Assembly (NCBI GenBank): GCA_036015235.1
Contig: CP107926.1
Coordinates: 4,421,501 to 4,485,500 of the forward strand
Length of the DNA: 64,000 bases
From: Streptomyces sp. NBC_00433
GTDB taxonomy: Bacteria; Actinomycetota; Actinomycetes; Streptomycetales; Streptomycetaceae
Direction of reading: 5' to 3'
Positions 55,574-64,000 of the stretch are shown piece after piece. Position 1 is the stretch's first letter. Each line of letters opens with the position of its first letter. Under the pieces are notes generated by a model that had not been told where the DNA came from, did no database searches, and was given only the letters and a program-made list of their open reading frames with translations. The position numbers and the translations under genes are program-made.

Positions 55574-57826
55574 ATGTCCGCAACAGCTCAGGTCCCGCCA
55601 GAGACGGGCAGTCGGGTGGCGCCCGCCACCGGGCGGCTGGCCCGGCTGGCCCGCTTGCTGGTCGGGCGGCGGCGGCTCGCGCTGCTGCTCGTCGGGCTGG
55701 TCGCGGTCGTGGCGGCCGTCGCCGGCGGCGGGGTCGAGGGGATGCTGTCGAGCGGCGGGTACACACCGCGGTCGGCCGAGTCGGTGTCCGCGGACCGGCT
55801 GCTGGCGCAGCGCTTCCACGCCGGGGCCCCCGACCTGATCCTGGTCGCCCGCGCACCGGGCGGCGTCTCGGACGGTGCGGCGCGGCGGGCCGGGCAGGCG
55901 CTCACCGAGCAGTCCGCCCGCGCCGAGGGCGTCGTCTACGCCCGGTCGTACTGGTCCACCGGGGACCCCACGCTGCGCTCCCGGGACGGCCGCACCGCGC
56001 TGGTCCTGGTCAAGCTGGCGGGGGACGAGGACGCCGCCTACCACCGGGCGCACGACCTCGCGCCCGCCCTGCAAGGCGCGCACGGGCCGCTCGACGTCAG
56101 GATCACCGGGCTCTCGCAGGTCAACTCCGAGGCGGAGGACCAGAGTTCCAAGGACCTCACCAGGGCCGAGCTGCTGGCGGCGCCGCTCACGCTGCTGATC
56201 CTGCTGGCCGCCTTCGGCTCGCTGCTCGCGGCGCTGCTGCCGGTGCTGGTCGGCGTCGCCGCCGTCCTCGTCACCTACGCGATGCTCGCCGGGCTCGCCC
56301 AGGTCACGTCGGTGTCGGTCTTCGCGCTCAACATCACGACCGCGCTCGGCTTCGGACTCGCCGTCGACTACAGCCTGTTCATCATCAGCCGCTACCGCGA
56401 GGAATTGGCGGCGGGCCGCGAGGTGACGGAGGCGATCGCGGCCGCGCTGCGCACCGCCGGGCGCACCGTGCTCTTCTCCGCGCTGACGGTGGCGCTGTCG
56501 ATGGCGGCGCTGCTGGTCTTCCCGCTGTATTTCCTTCGGTCGCTCGCCTACGCGGGTGTGCTGGTCGTGGTCCTCGCCGCGCTGGCCGCGCTGGTCGTGC
56601 TGCCGCCGATGCTGGCCGTGATCGGGCACCGCATCGACCGGTGGGACGTCTTCGCGCCGATCCGCCGCCGGCTGCCCGGCGCGCGGGAGCCCGAGCAGGG
56701 CGTGTGGCACCGCACCGCGATGGTGGTGATGCGCCGCCCGGTGGCCGTCGGCGGTGCGGTGGCGGTGGTCCTGGTGGCGCTGGCGCTGCCCTTCCTGCAG
56801 GCCAGGTTCGCGCTGATGGACGACCGCGTCCTGCCCCGGCACAGCGACGCGCAGGTCGCCGCGAACGTGCTGCGCGACCAGTTCCGCGAGGCGCAGACGT
56901 CGCCCGACGTGGTGGTGCTGCCCGACCTGGACGCGGCCGCGCAGAGCGGCTCGCTGGCCGCCTACGCGCAGCGGCTGTCCCGGGTGCCGCACACCGTACG
57001 GGTGGACTCCGCCGCGGGCGGCTTCAGCGCCGGCCGCCAGGTCGCCCCCGCCGCCGCCGGCTACCTCGCCCCGCGGGGCGAGGGCACCTGGCTGTCGGTG
57101 CTCTCCGACACCGACCCGTCCTCGGCGGCCGGCGAGCGGCACGCGCGCGACGTCCGCGCGGTGCCCGCGCCCGCCCTCGGGCCGGTGCTGGTGGGCGGCT
57201 CCGCGGCCACCCAGGTGGACACCAAGGACGTGCTGGCGCGGCGGCTCCCGTGGGCGGGCGGCGTGATCGCCGCCAGCATGCTGATCCTGCTCTTCCTCTT
57301 CTCCGGCAGCGTCGTCATCCCGCTCAAGCAGCTGGTGCTGAACGTCCTGAGCCTCACCGCGTCCTTCGGCGCGATGGTCTACGTCTTCCAGGACGGCCAC
57401 CTCAAGTGGCTCGTCGGCGACTTCGTGAGCACCGGGCGGCTCGAAGTGACCGTGCCGATACTGATGTTCTGCGTCGCCTTCGGCCTGTCCATGGACTACA
57501 GCGTCTTCCTGCTGTCCCGGATCCGGGAGGAATACCTGGCCACCGGCGACACCACCCGCGCCGTCGCCTTCGGCCTCGAACGCACCGGCCGGCTGATCAC
57601 CGCCGCCGCGCTGGTCGTCGCGACCGTGCTCGGCGCGCTCGCCACCTCGCAGCTGAGCATCCTGAAACTGCTGGGCGCCGGCCTGGCGCTGGCGGTGGTC
57701 GTGGACGCCACGCTCGTCCGCGGTCTGCTGGTGCCGGCCCTGATGCGGCTGCTCGGGCGGCACAACTGGTGGGCTCCGGGGCCGCTCAGGCGGCTCCACC
57801 GCAAGGTCGGGCTGACCGAGTCCTGA
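55574..57826 (+). CDS. MMPL-family (RND) transporter
   Basis: This 750-aa membrane protein has two MMPL halves: a first transmembrane helix (residues about 35-53), an outer domain, then five helices (AELLAAPLTLLILLAAFGSLLAALLPVLVGVAAVLVTYAML, NITTALGFGLAVDYSLFIISRYREEL with the proton-relay D-Y), repeated in the second half (VTVPILMFCVAFGLSMDYSVFLLSRIREEYL). This is the MmpL/ActII-ORF3 layout that exports lipids, pigments or antibiotics using the proton gradient. ATG 55574 follows GGAGG. It lies 450 bp before the biosynthetic operon, on the same strand, so it may export that product; this is inferred from position. Confidence 0.93.
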   Translation: MSATAQVPPETGSRVAPATGRLARLARLLVGRRRLALLLVGLVAVVAAVAGGGVEGMLSSGGYTPRSAESVSADRLLAQRFHAGAPDLILVARAPGGVSDGAARRAGQALTEQSARAEGVVYARSYWSTGDPTLRSRDGRTALVLVKLAGDEDAAYHRAHDLAPALQGAHGPLDVRITGLSQVNSEAEDQSSKDLTRAELLAAPLTLLILLAAFGSLLAALLPVLVGVAAVLVTYAMLAGLAQVTSVSVFALNITTALGFGLAVDYSLFIISRYREELAAGREVTEAIAAALRTAGRTVLFSALTVALSMAALLVFPLYFLRSLAYAGVLVVVLAALAALVVLPPMLAVIGHRIDRWDVFAPIRRRLPGAREPEQGVWHRTAMVVMRRPVAVGGAVAVVLVALALPFLQARFALMDDRVLPRHSDAQVAANVLRDQFREAQTSPDVVVLPDLDAAAQSGSLAAYAQRLSRVPHTVRVDSAAGGFSAGRQVAPAAAGYLAPRGEGTWLSVLSDTDPSSAAGERHARDVRAVPAPALGPVLVGGSAATQVDTKDVLARRLPWAGGVIAASMLILLFLFSGSVVIPLKQLVLNVLSLTASFGAMVYVFQDGHLKWLVGDFVSTGRLEVTVPILMFCVAFGLSMDYSVFLLSRIREEYLATGDTTRAVAFGLERTGRLITAAALVVATVLGALATSQLSILKLLGAGLALAVVVDATLVRGLLVPALMRLLGRHNWWAPGPLRRLHRKVGLTES

Positions 57827-57839
57827 CCCTGGCCGCGCG

Positions 57840-58060
57840 GTCGGGGCGGTGGCTGCCCGTCTCCACACGACGCTGCGTCGTGGCTTGTCGCGCAGTTCCC
57901 CGCGCCCCTTTTGGCCTGCGTCTCCTACGCCCAGGCGTTCGCCCCTGGCAGGGGCTGGGCTCTGCGCTGGAGAGTGAGCGTTTTTCAGGGGCGCGTGGGG
58001 GTACCCCCAGGCGAAGCCCTGGGGGAGAACGGAGCGCCCCGCCGACGAGGCGGGAAAGGT
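57840..58060. repeat. Streptomyces dispersed intergenic repeat with hairpin
   Basis: CGTGGCTTGTCGCGCAGTTC followed by CCCGCGCCCCTTTTGG is a sequence I recognise from many Streptomyces intergenic regions. The distal half contains GGGGCGCGTGGGGGTACCCC and a perfect CCCCCAGG/CCTGGGGG stem (58004-58011 with 58018-58025). It may terminate the transporter transcript. No gene is present in 57827-58273. Confidence 0.65.
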
Positions 58061-58273
58061 GACCGCCAACCGCAAGTGGCACCCGCCCGGGGGCGCGCCT
58101 CCGGATTCCGCCCGCGCGAGCGCGTCCGCGCAGGTCCGGACGGGTCCGGGCCGGTCCCACCGATCGTGCAGAAGACGTACAGAACCTCTGCAGTCCGCGC
58201 AGGACATACTGCCCCGTTGGACAGCGAAGTCCGGGTGTCGATGAGCCGACGGAACACGCAAGAGGAGCTCGTC

Positions 58274-60736
58274 TTGAGCACGCAAGAGGACGCGGGGGGC
58301 CGGTCCGCACCTTTCCTGGTCGCGGCGGTGGGGAAGCGGCCGTCGTTCCATCAGACCGTCACGACCGCGCTGCGGGACCTGGTCAGGGACTCCGGCCGGC
58401 TCCTGCACGACGAGGGCCCCGACGAGGACCCCGGGGAGGCCGGGCCGCCCCTCGACGCACCGGCCTACGGGCAGGTGCTCGACCGGTCCCGCCGCTTCCT
58501 GGACGCGGTGCTGCCCGACGCCGGATTCCTGCTGGTCAAGGCCGATTCGCTGGCCGATCTCGGCCGCACGCTCCGGCAGCACCCGGGCGGCACACCGGTT
58601 GTGGCACTGCTGCTGATCGACGCCGCCGCGGCCGGCGTCAGCGCGGCCCCGATGGACCGCGAACTCCGCTCGGCCCTCGACCAGCTGGGCACCGACCTGG
58701 AGGGGGCGGCGGTCTTCGAGCCGTCCGGCTGCTCCGTGGTGGTCTACGAGGCGGCCGTGCCCGACACCGTGCACGTGGCCTCGCCCTTCACCCACCGCCT
58801 GCTGCCCGAGCAGGACTGGGTGCTGGCCGGCGACGTCGTGTGCTGCCTCACCGACGTGCTCCAGCTCAGGCAGAGCGCCGCGCTGCGCGCCGCCTCCCGG
58901 GCCACGACGTCGGCGCTGGCGGGCGCGCTGGCCGGCTTCCTGCACGGCGAGGCAGGCGGCGCCTGGGGGCTGCACTACTACACCGGCTCCGCCGTCAGCG
59001 GGCTGATCGGCGACCTGGAGGATCTCGTCGCCGGGCCCGGCAACCCGGTGCTGCGCGGCCCCAGCGAACACAGCCTGGCCTGCGGCGCGCTGGCCCGCTG
59101 GCAGCTGGACGCCGCGCCCGCGCTGATCGTGGCGACCAGCGGCATGGTGGACGAATTCCGCGGCACCCTGGCCAACCTCAGGGAGGCCGGGGCCCGCGGC
59201 TTCATCGTCCTCGCCGACTCCCCGGAGAGCGCCTGGTTTCCCTTCCAGGGCACCGTGCACGCCGCCGAGGACTCCCGCGAGGTGCTGCGGGCCCGCCGCC
59301 TGCCGTACTTCTACCTGGACGACCCCGACCGGCTGGACGAGGACCTGGCCGCGGCCTTCGAGGCGTACGGGCAGGGCCGCGGCCCGGTGGTGCTGCTGGC
59401 CACCCCCGAGGTGCTGCGGGTCCCGGCCGGATCGGCACCGCGGCCGCGGCCGGCCGCCGCGAGGCCGCGGGCGGCGGTCACCGAGGACGCGCTGGCGCCC
59501 GTCATGGACCTCGTCAACAACGGCCCCGCGCATGTGCTGTGGCAGTGCGGCGCCGTCGACGCGGAGCAGCGCGGCATGGTCCACGAGATAGCCGCCGCGG
59601 CCGGTATCGCCCTGGCCGACTCCCTCACCCGGCCCGGCACGGTCGCCGGCCACCACGAGGGCCGCCGCGTCGAGGAGTACCTGGGCACGCTGGGCATGTA
59701 CGGCTACTCCGCCCGCGTGCACGACTTCCTGCACGAAGGCGGCCGGCTGCGCGGCCGCGACCGGCAGGCCCTCTTCTTCCTGGGCAGCCGGATCGCCGAG
59801 GCCGCCACGCCCTTCGCGGCCCGCACGCTGCACCGGATGCTGCGGATCGTGCAGGTCACCAGGGAGGCCGCGCACCTGGCCCCCTTCGCCGACCACCCCG
59901 TGCACGCCGAGAACGCGGACTTCCTGCGCGAGGTGCGGCGCCGGCTGGCGGTGCCCGAGCCGCTGCGGGCCGAGCGGCGGGCCGCCATCGCGCGCACCGC
60001 CGACAGCCCGTCGGACGTGCTGCACCTGCTGCCCGTCACGCCGATGAGCGCCAACTACTTCTTCCACCGCCTCGCGGCCGTCCTGGACGACCTGATCACC
60101 CGGCAGGGCTACACCTACACCGGGGTCTACGACGTGGGCCGCGGCGGCCTGTCCGCGATCCGCAACCTGCCGAGGACCGGCCCCGGCTTCTCCGGCTGGT
60201 ACGGCAGGGCCCTGATGGGCGACGCCCTGTCCGCGGTGCCCGCGCTGGCGCTGACCCGCGAGGACAATGTGCTGGCCTTCGTCGGGGACGGCGCCGCCGC
60301 GCTGGTCCCCGACATGGTGCCGACCCTGGTCGAGCACATCTGCCTGGACGGCCGCCGCCCGGCCCGCAACATCAGCGTCTTCCGGCTGGTCGACGGCGGC
60401 CACTCCGTCATCCGCACCTACCGCGAGGGCCGGGCGGGCGCCGCCGCCGCCCGCCAGACCCGCATCCTGCACCTGCTCGACGAGGAGCGGGAGCAGTCCT
60501 TCGGCCCGGTGACCGTCAACCGCCGCCGCCTCACCGGCGTGGACCCCGACGCGCTGCGCGACCAGCTGACCCGCCCGGCGACCGTCAACCTCTACTCCGT
60601 CCTGCTCGCGCACAACAACGAGGGCGACGGCCTGAGCCTGCTGTCCTCCCTCGGCTGGCAGCGCGACCAGCTCTCCGATCTGGCCCTCGCCATGGGCGGC
60701 ACGAACCGCCGGGCACCCCGTAGGAGCACACGGTGA
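58274..60736 (+). CDS. PigD-like ThDP-dependent C-C bond-forming enzyme
   Basis: This 820-aa protein has a non-catalytic N-terminal extension (residues 1-220). A ThDP PYR-type domain follows (GPSEHSLACGALARWQLDAAPALIVATSGMVDEF; Glu near residue 265 is the candidate cofactor-activating residue), then a linker domain and a PP domain (NVLAFVGDGAAALVPDMVPTLVEH with GDG at about 671). The length, the extension and the following reductase/aminotransferase match prodigiosin PigD, which adds the acetyl unit of pyruvate to a 2-alkenal in a Stetter-type reaction. TTG 58274 is preferred because GAGGAG lies 6 bp upstream; ATG 58241 is an alternative. The stop overlaps the next gene (GTGA). Pathway assignment is by analogy. 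Confidence 0.8.
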   Translation: MSTQEDAGGRSAPFLVAAVGKRPSFHQTVTTALRDLVRDSGRLLHDEGPDEDPGEAGPPLDAPAYGQVLDRSRRFLDAVLPDAGFLLVKADSLADLGRTLRQHPGGTPVVALLLIDAAAAGVSAAPMDRELRSALDQLGTDLEGAAVFEPSGCSVVVYEAAVPDTVHVASPFTHRLLPEQDWVLAGDVVCCLTDVLQLRQSAALRAASRATTSALAGALAGFLHGEAGGAWGLHYYTGSAVSGLIGDLEDLVAGPGNPVLRGPSEHSLACGALARWQLDAAPALIVATSGMVDEFRGTLANLREAGARGFIVLADSPESAWFPFQGTVHAAEDSREVLRARRLPYFYLDDPDRLDEDLAAAFEAYGQGRGPVVLLATPEVLRVPAGSAPRPRPAAARPRAAVTEDALAPVMDLVNNGPAHVLWQCGAVDAEQRGMVHEIAAAAGIALADSLTRPGTVAGHHEGRRVEEYLGTLGMYGYSARVHDFLHEGGRLRGRDRQALFFLGSRIAEAATPFAARTLHRMLRIVQVTREAAHLAPFADHPVHAENADFLREVRRRLAVPEPLRAERRAAIARTADSPSDVLHLLPVTPMSANYFFHRLAAVLDDLITRQGYTYTGVYDVGRGGLSAIRNLPRTGPGFSGWYGRALMGDALSAVPALALTREDNVLAFVGDGAAALVPDMVPTLVEHICLDGRRPARNISVFRLVDGGHSVIRTYREGRAGAAAARQTRILHLLDEEREQSFGPVTVNRRRLTGVDPDALRDQLTRPATVNLYSVLLAHNNEGDGLSLLSSLGWQRDQLSDLALAMGGTNRRAPRRSTR

Positions 60737-63264
60737 AATTCGGATTCCTGGCCCACCCGACCAGTTCGGGCCACCGCAACCAGGTCCGCGGCATGGACCT
60801 GGTCAGCCGGCTGCTGGAGGACCAGCGCGGCACCGTGAGGGAGGACGCGCCGCGCCACCACCTGCGGCTGCCGCTGCTGTCGTCGGTGACGTCGGCGACC
60901 GGTGCGCGCTGCACCGGCGACGTGAGGTACCTGCCGTACACGGCCGGCGATCTGCTGCGGCTGCCCGGCACCGCCAAGGAGGTGGTCGCCGCCGAGGTGC
61001 TGGCGCTGCGCGAGGCCGGCGCGGACATCGTCGGCCTCGGGGGTGCCACGTCCATCGTCGGCGACCGCGGGCTGTGGACGGCCGAGCGGACCGGCACCCC
61101 CGTCACCAGCGGCAATTCGCTGACCACCTACGCGGCACACCACGCGGTGCGCACCTGCGTGACGCTGCTCGACCTGCCGGTGGACAGCACCCGGATCGTG
61201 GTGGTCGGCTACCCGGGCTCCATCGGCCTGGCGATGACCCGGCTGCTGCTCGCCGACGGCTTCCCGCTCGACCTGGTGGCCCGCCGCGGCAACCGCGCGC
61301 CCGAGGCGCTGCTGCGGCACCTCGAACCGGCGCAGCGCGCGAGGGTGGCGCTGCACGACGACATCGGCGACTGCTACGACGGGCCGCGGCTGTACGTGAC
61401 CGCGTCCTCCACCGGCGGGGTGGTGGACACCGCCCGGCTGCACCCGGGGTCGATCGTCGTCGACGTGGCGCTGCCGCGCGACGTGCCCACCGCGCCGCGG
61501 GCCGGGCACGACGTGCTGGTCATCGACGGCGGCCTGGTCACGGCCACGGACGAGGTCACCTTCGGCGACGGCTCGCTTCCGGGCCCGAGCCAGCAGCTCA
61601 ACGGCTGCCTCGCCGAGACCATGGTGCTGGCCCTCGAAGGGCGTGCCGCGTCCTGCTCGCTGGGCCGCGACCTCGACATCGGCACGGTCCGCGACATCGG
61701 CGAGATCGCCGGCCGGCACGGCTTCCGCCCCTCGCCGCTCGCGTCCTTCGGCCGGCCGCTCGCCGACGGCGACATCGCCCGGCTGGCGGTGCACCACACC
61801 GCTTCGCACACCGCACGGGCGGGCGCCGCGGACGTCACCGCCGCCACCAAGTGGCGCTTCCGCGCGCACGTCAACCCGCCGATGGCCAAGCTCTTCGCCG
61901 CCCACCACATGGACCGGGTCTTCACCGAGGCGAGCGGCTGCACCCTGACCACCGCGGACGGCGTCCCCTACCTCGACTTCGTGGCCGGCTACGGCTGCCT
62001 CAACCTCGGCCACAACCACCCGGCGGTGACCCGGGCGCTGCGCGGCTTCCTGGACGGCGGGGCCCCCACCTTCGTGCAGTACGTGTCGATGCCCGCCCAG
62101 ACCGCCGAACTCGCCGAGCGCCTGTCGGCCGTCGCCCCGCCGGGCCTGGACCGGGCCTTCTTCAGCAACTCCGGCGCCGAGGCGGTGGAGGCCGCGCTGA
62201 AGCTGGCCCGCGCGGGCACCGGGCGGCAGCGGCTCATTTACACGCACAACAGCTACCACGGCAAGACGCTCGGGGCCCTGTCGGTCACCGGCCGCGACAC
62301 GCACCGCGCCCCCTTCGGCCCGCTGCTGCCCGAATGCGTCGCGGTCCCCTACGGCGACACCGGGGCGCTGGCCGCGGCGATCGACGGGGCCGCCGCCTTC
62401 ATCGTGGAGCCGGTGCAGGGCGAGGGCGGTGTCGTCCTGCCGCCGCCCGGCTATCTGAAGGCGGCGCAGGAGCTGTGCCGGCGGGCCGGGGCGGCCTTCG
62501 TGCTGGACGAGATCCAGACCGGGCTCGGCCGCACCGGCGCGATGTTCGCCGCCGAGCACGACGGGCTGGAGCCGGACGTGCTGTGCGTGGCCAAGTCGCT
62601 GTCCGGCGGCATGGTGCCGATCGCCGTCACGCTGTCGCGCTCCGAGCTGTGGGACGCGGCCTACGGCAGCAGCAACCGGGCGATGCTGCACTCCTCCACC
62701 TTCGGCGGCGGCAACTTCGCCGCCGCGGCGGGCCTTGCCACCCTCGACGCGCTGGAGGCGGAGAAGCTCCCGGCGCGCGCCGCCGAGCTGGGCGCCCACC
62801 TGCGCGCGGGGCTGCGGGAACTGGCCGGCCGCTACGACTTCATCCGCGAGGTGCGCGGGATCGGCCTGATGAACGCCATCGAATTCGACGGCGACTTCTC
62901 CGGCGCCGCCCGCGCGCTGGCCGACGAGCTGCTCACCAGGCTCCCGGGCGACCTGCACGCGCTCGCGGACTGGATGCCCGACGACGTGCGCGACGCGATC
63001 AGCGAGGCCGGCGGCGCCCTGGAGGCCACGCTCGGCGACCTGATGTGCCTGCGCTTCGTGCACGCGCTGGCCCGCGACCACCGGATCCTCACCTTCGTGA
63101 CCGCCAACCACGGCCGGATGCTGCGTATCCAGCCCCCGCTGGTGCTGGACCGCGGCGAGGCCGACCGCTTCGTGGCCGCCGCCGACGCCGTATGCCGCGA
63201 ACTGGGCCTGCACGCGGGCCTCGAAGCGCGCCGGGCCCCGGCCCGTACCACCACCCACCCGTGA
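60733..63264 (+). CDS. PigE-like acyl-ACP reductase / PLP aminotransferase fusion
   Basis: This 843-aa bifunctional enzyme begins with a domain (residues 1-350) resembling long-chain acyl-ACP reductase: FGFLAHPTSSGHRNQ, SVTSATGARCTGDVRYLP, ADIVGLGGATSIVGD, VVVGYPGSIGLAMTRLL (Rossmann NAD(P) site near G159) and GRHGFRPSPLASFGRP. Residues about 390-840 are a class III aminotransferase (YLDFVAGYGCLNLGHNHPAV, FFSNSGAEAVEAALKLAR, FVLDEIQTGLGRTG, CVAKSLSGG with PLP Lys at about 621). The same pairing occurs in PigE (prodigiosin) and TamH (tambjamine): the thioester is reduced to an aldehyde, and a carbonyl is then aminated. GTG 60733 overlaps the previous stop and has GTAGGAG upstream. The substrate is inferred. 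Confidence 0.85.
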   Translation: MKFGFLAHPTSSGHRNQVRGMDLVSRLLEDQRGTVREDAPRHHLRLPLLSSVTSATGARCTGDVRYLPYTAGDLLRLPGTAKEVVAAEVLALREAGADIVGLGGATSIVGDRGLWTAERTGTPVTSGNSLTTYAAHHAVRTCVTLLDLPVDSTRIVVVGYPGSIGLAMTRLLLADGFPLDLVARRGNRAPEALLRHLEPAQRARVALHDDIGDCYDGPRLYVTASSTGGVVDTARLHPGSIVVDVALPRDVPTAPRAGHDVLVIDGGLVTATDEVTFGDGSLPGPSQQLNGCLAETMVLALEGRAASCSLGRDLDIGTVRDIGEIAGRHGFRPSPLASFGRPLADGDIARLAVHHTASHTARAGAADVTAATKWRFRAHVNPPMAKLFAAHHMDRVFTEASGCTLTTADGVPYLDFVAGYGCLNLGHNHPAVTRALRGFLDGGAPTFVQYVSMPAQTAELAERLSAVAPPGLDRAFFSNSGAEAVEAALKLARAGTGRQRLIYTHNSYHGKTLGALSVTGRDTHRAPFGPLLPECVAVPYGDTGALAAAIDGAAAFIVEPVQGEGGVVLPPPGYLKAAQELCRRAGAAFVLDEIQTGLGRTGAMFAAEHDGLEPDVLCVAKSLSGGMVPIAVTLSRSELWDAAYGSSNRAMLHSSTFGGGNFAAAAGLATLDALEAEKLPARAAELGAHLRAGLRELAGRYDFIREVRGIGLMNAIEFDGDFSGAARALADELLTRLPGDLHALADWMPDDVRDAISEAGGALEATLGDLMCLRFVHALARDHRILTFVTANHGRMLRIQPPLVLDRGEADRFVAAADAVCRELGLHAGLEARRAPARTTTHP

Positions 63265-63275
63265 GGAGATGAACT

Positions 63276-63560
63276 GTGACAACCGACGCAAGCCCCGCGG
63301 ACCTGCTGCGGCACCGGATCGCCGACGTGCTCGTGGACCGCCTCGGCCTGCTCCCGGAGGAGGTCGTGCCCGACGCCAGGTTCCGGGAGGACCTCGGGAT
63401 GGACTCGCTCGACATGGTGGAACTGCTCACCGTCGTCGAGGAGGAGCTGGGCGGCCCGCTGGACTCCCCCGACGACACCCTGTCGTCGCTGGCCACGATC
63501 GGCGACGTCGTCGCCTTCCTGCTGGAGCGCGGCGTCGGCCGCGAGGAGGTCAGCGCGTGA
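63276..63560 (+). CDS. acyl carrier protein
   Basis: This 94-aa ACP has the phosphopantetheine site GMDSLDMVELL (Ser 44) in a four-helix context (RHRIADVLVDRLGLLPEEVVPDARFREDLGMDSLDMVELLTVVEEELGG, TIGDVVAFLLERG). GTG 63276 follows GAGGAG. It begins 12 bp after the reductase/aminotransferase and overlaps the ketosynthase start (GTGA), so it should carry the acyl chain between those two enzymes. It is slightly longer than housekeeping AcpP, with an acidic insert (LDSPDDTL), which points to a dedicated pathway carrier. Confidence 0.93.
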   Translation: MTTDASPADLLRHRIADVLVDRLGLLPEEVVPDARFREDLGMDSLDMVELLTVVEEELGGPLDSPDDTLSSLATIGDVVAFLLERGVGREEVSA

Positions 63561-64000
63561 ACGGATGCAGGGTCGTGGTCACCGGTCTGGGTCCGGTGAC
63601 CTCGATCGGGGTCGGCGCGGCGGACTTCCACCAGGCGCAGGTCAAGGGCGTCAGCGGTATCGGCCCCCTGACCCGTTTCGACGCCTCCGGCCTGTCCGCG
63701 CGGATCGCCGGCGAGGTGGACCTGCCCGCCGAACTGGTGCCGAGCCGCCGCGAGGCGCTGGCCGCCGACCGCTGCACCCACCTGGCCCGCGCGGCCGCCA
63801 CGCTGGCGCTCGCCGACAGCGGTCTCGACCTGGCGCGGGAGGAGCCGAGCCGGTGCGGGGTGGTCATCGGCACCGGCGCCGGGGGCCTGGAGACCTGGGA
63901 GTCCAACACCCGCACCCTCATCGAGTCGGGCCCCGGGCGGCTGGGGGCGCGCTTCATCCCGATGGCGATGAGCAATGCGCCGGCCGCCAAGATCGCCGTC
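63557..64000 (+). CDS. FabF-type beta-ketoacyl-ACP synthase (partial)
   Basis: This is the first 148 codons of a ketosynthase that runs off the window. RVVVTGLGPVTSIGVGAADFHQAQVKGVSGIGPLTRFDASGLSARIAGEVD is the KAS II N-terminus. It is followed by RREALAADRCTHLARAAATLALADSGLDL and VVIGTGAGGLETWESNTRTLIESGP, then PMAMSNAPAAKIAV just before the expected Cys region, which is not included. The GTG start overlaps the ACP stop (GTGA) and GAGGAGG lies upstream. It would elongate an ACP-bound fatty acyl chain for the PigD/PigE-like enzymes. Confidence 0.93.
   Translation, partial: MNGCRVVVTGLGPVTSIGVGAADFHQAQVKGVSGIGPLTRFDASGLSARIAGEVDLPAELVPSRREALAADRCTHLARAAATLALADSGLDLAREEPSRCGVVIGTGAGGLETWESNTRTLIESGPGRLGARFIPMAMSNAPAAKIAV

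Noticed and set aside
58274..60736. Simple acetolactate synthase
   Set aside because: It is much longer than acetolactate synthase, has a 220-residue extension, lacks the usual small subunit neighbour and is coupled to a PigE-like gene.
60733..63264. Two separate genes joined by an assembly error
   Set aside because: The frame is continuous, the linker lacks a start with a ribosome site, and reductase/aminotransferase fusions are known (PigE, TamH).

Overview
The window is high-GC actinobacterial DNA, almost certainly from a Streptomyces or close relative. The signs are the codon bias, GTG/TTG starts with GGAGG-type ribosome sites, a WhiB regulator, DUF2637 and SCO6745-family proteins, F420-dependent enzymes, and a Streptomyces-type dispersed intergenic repeat.

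Region 1 (about 1-15,140) is a mosaic accessory island. Five copies of the 3' half of a tRNA-Gly(CCC) gene (anticodon loop to CCA, 44 bp) lie at 232, 5980, 7055, 8299 and 15097. Each follows a conserved 22-bp motif at a nearly fixed distance (119-121 bp), and most are followed by a rho-independent hairpin. They cut the island into cassettes: a PIN toxin end; a 1,568-aa Rhs/YD-repeat polymorphic toxin with a probable immunity gene; a VapBC-type pair on the minus strand; a Phd/PIN pair; and a larger interval with a decayed copy of the minus-strand VapBC pair, a divergent TetR/hydrolase pair, a truncated Phd antitoxin, a secreted sugar dehydrogenase with a cellulose-binding module, a tyrosine-integrase remnant whose catalytic Tyr reads His, and another Phd/PIN pair. 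Degenerate type I-E-like CRISPR repeats occur at 5.75-5.83, 13.83 and 19.02 kb. No intact integrase is visible.

Region 2 (15.3-25.4 kb) holds a secreted FG-GAP repeat protein, a SCO6745-family protein, a DUF5937/ArsR-like regulator facing a small secreted protein across a palindromic operator, a lipoprotein, an NB-ARC/TPR STAND protein, a PH-domain-like membrane protein and gene fragments.

Region 3 (25.4-32.5 kb) is an organosulfur-scavenging operon. A divergent LysR regulator precedes a 23-aa leader peptide ending Cys-Cys-Arg, then a SfnG-type dimethylsulfone monooxygenase, a DszC/SfnC-like flavoprotein, an FMN reductase, a SfnB-type oxidoreductase and a SsuD-type sulfonate monooxygenase. 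Together they would release sulfite from sulfones and sulfonates using reduced flavin, probably under cysteine-responsive attenuation.

Region 4 (33-58 kb) is mixed chromosomal content: DUF2637 and Cys-rich proteins, a broken Fic gene, DUF2785 and PRC-barrel proteins, a SpoIIE-type phosphatase, a second FG-GAP protein, a WhiB regulator, aldo/keto reductase, a secreted propeller-like protein, a tandem two-domain hydrolase divergent from a MerR regulator, an MFS transporter, AraC regulator, Nudix hydrolase, Kup potassium transporter, a SigK-type sigma / RskA-type anti-sigma pair separated by a remarkable in-frame tandem duplication, two F420-related oxidoreductases and an MMPL transporter.

Region 5 (58.2-64.0 kb, running off the edge) is the start of a biosynthetic operon: a ThDP-dependent enzyme resembling PigD, a fused acyl-ACP reductase/aminotransferase resembling PigE, an acyl carrier protein and a FabF-type ketosynthase, all translationally coupled or closely spaced. 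This suggests a fatty-acid-derived alkyl pyrrole, pyrroline or amine product.
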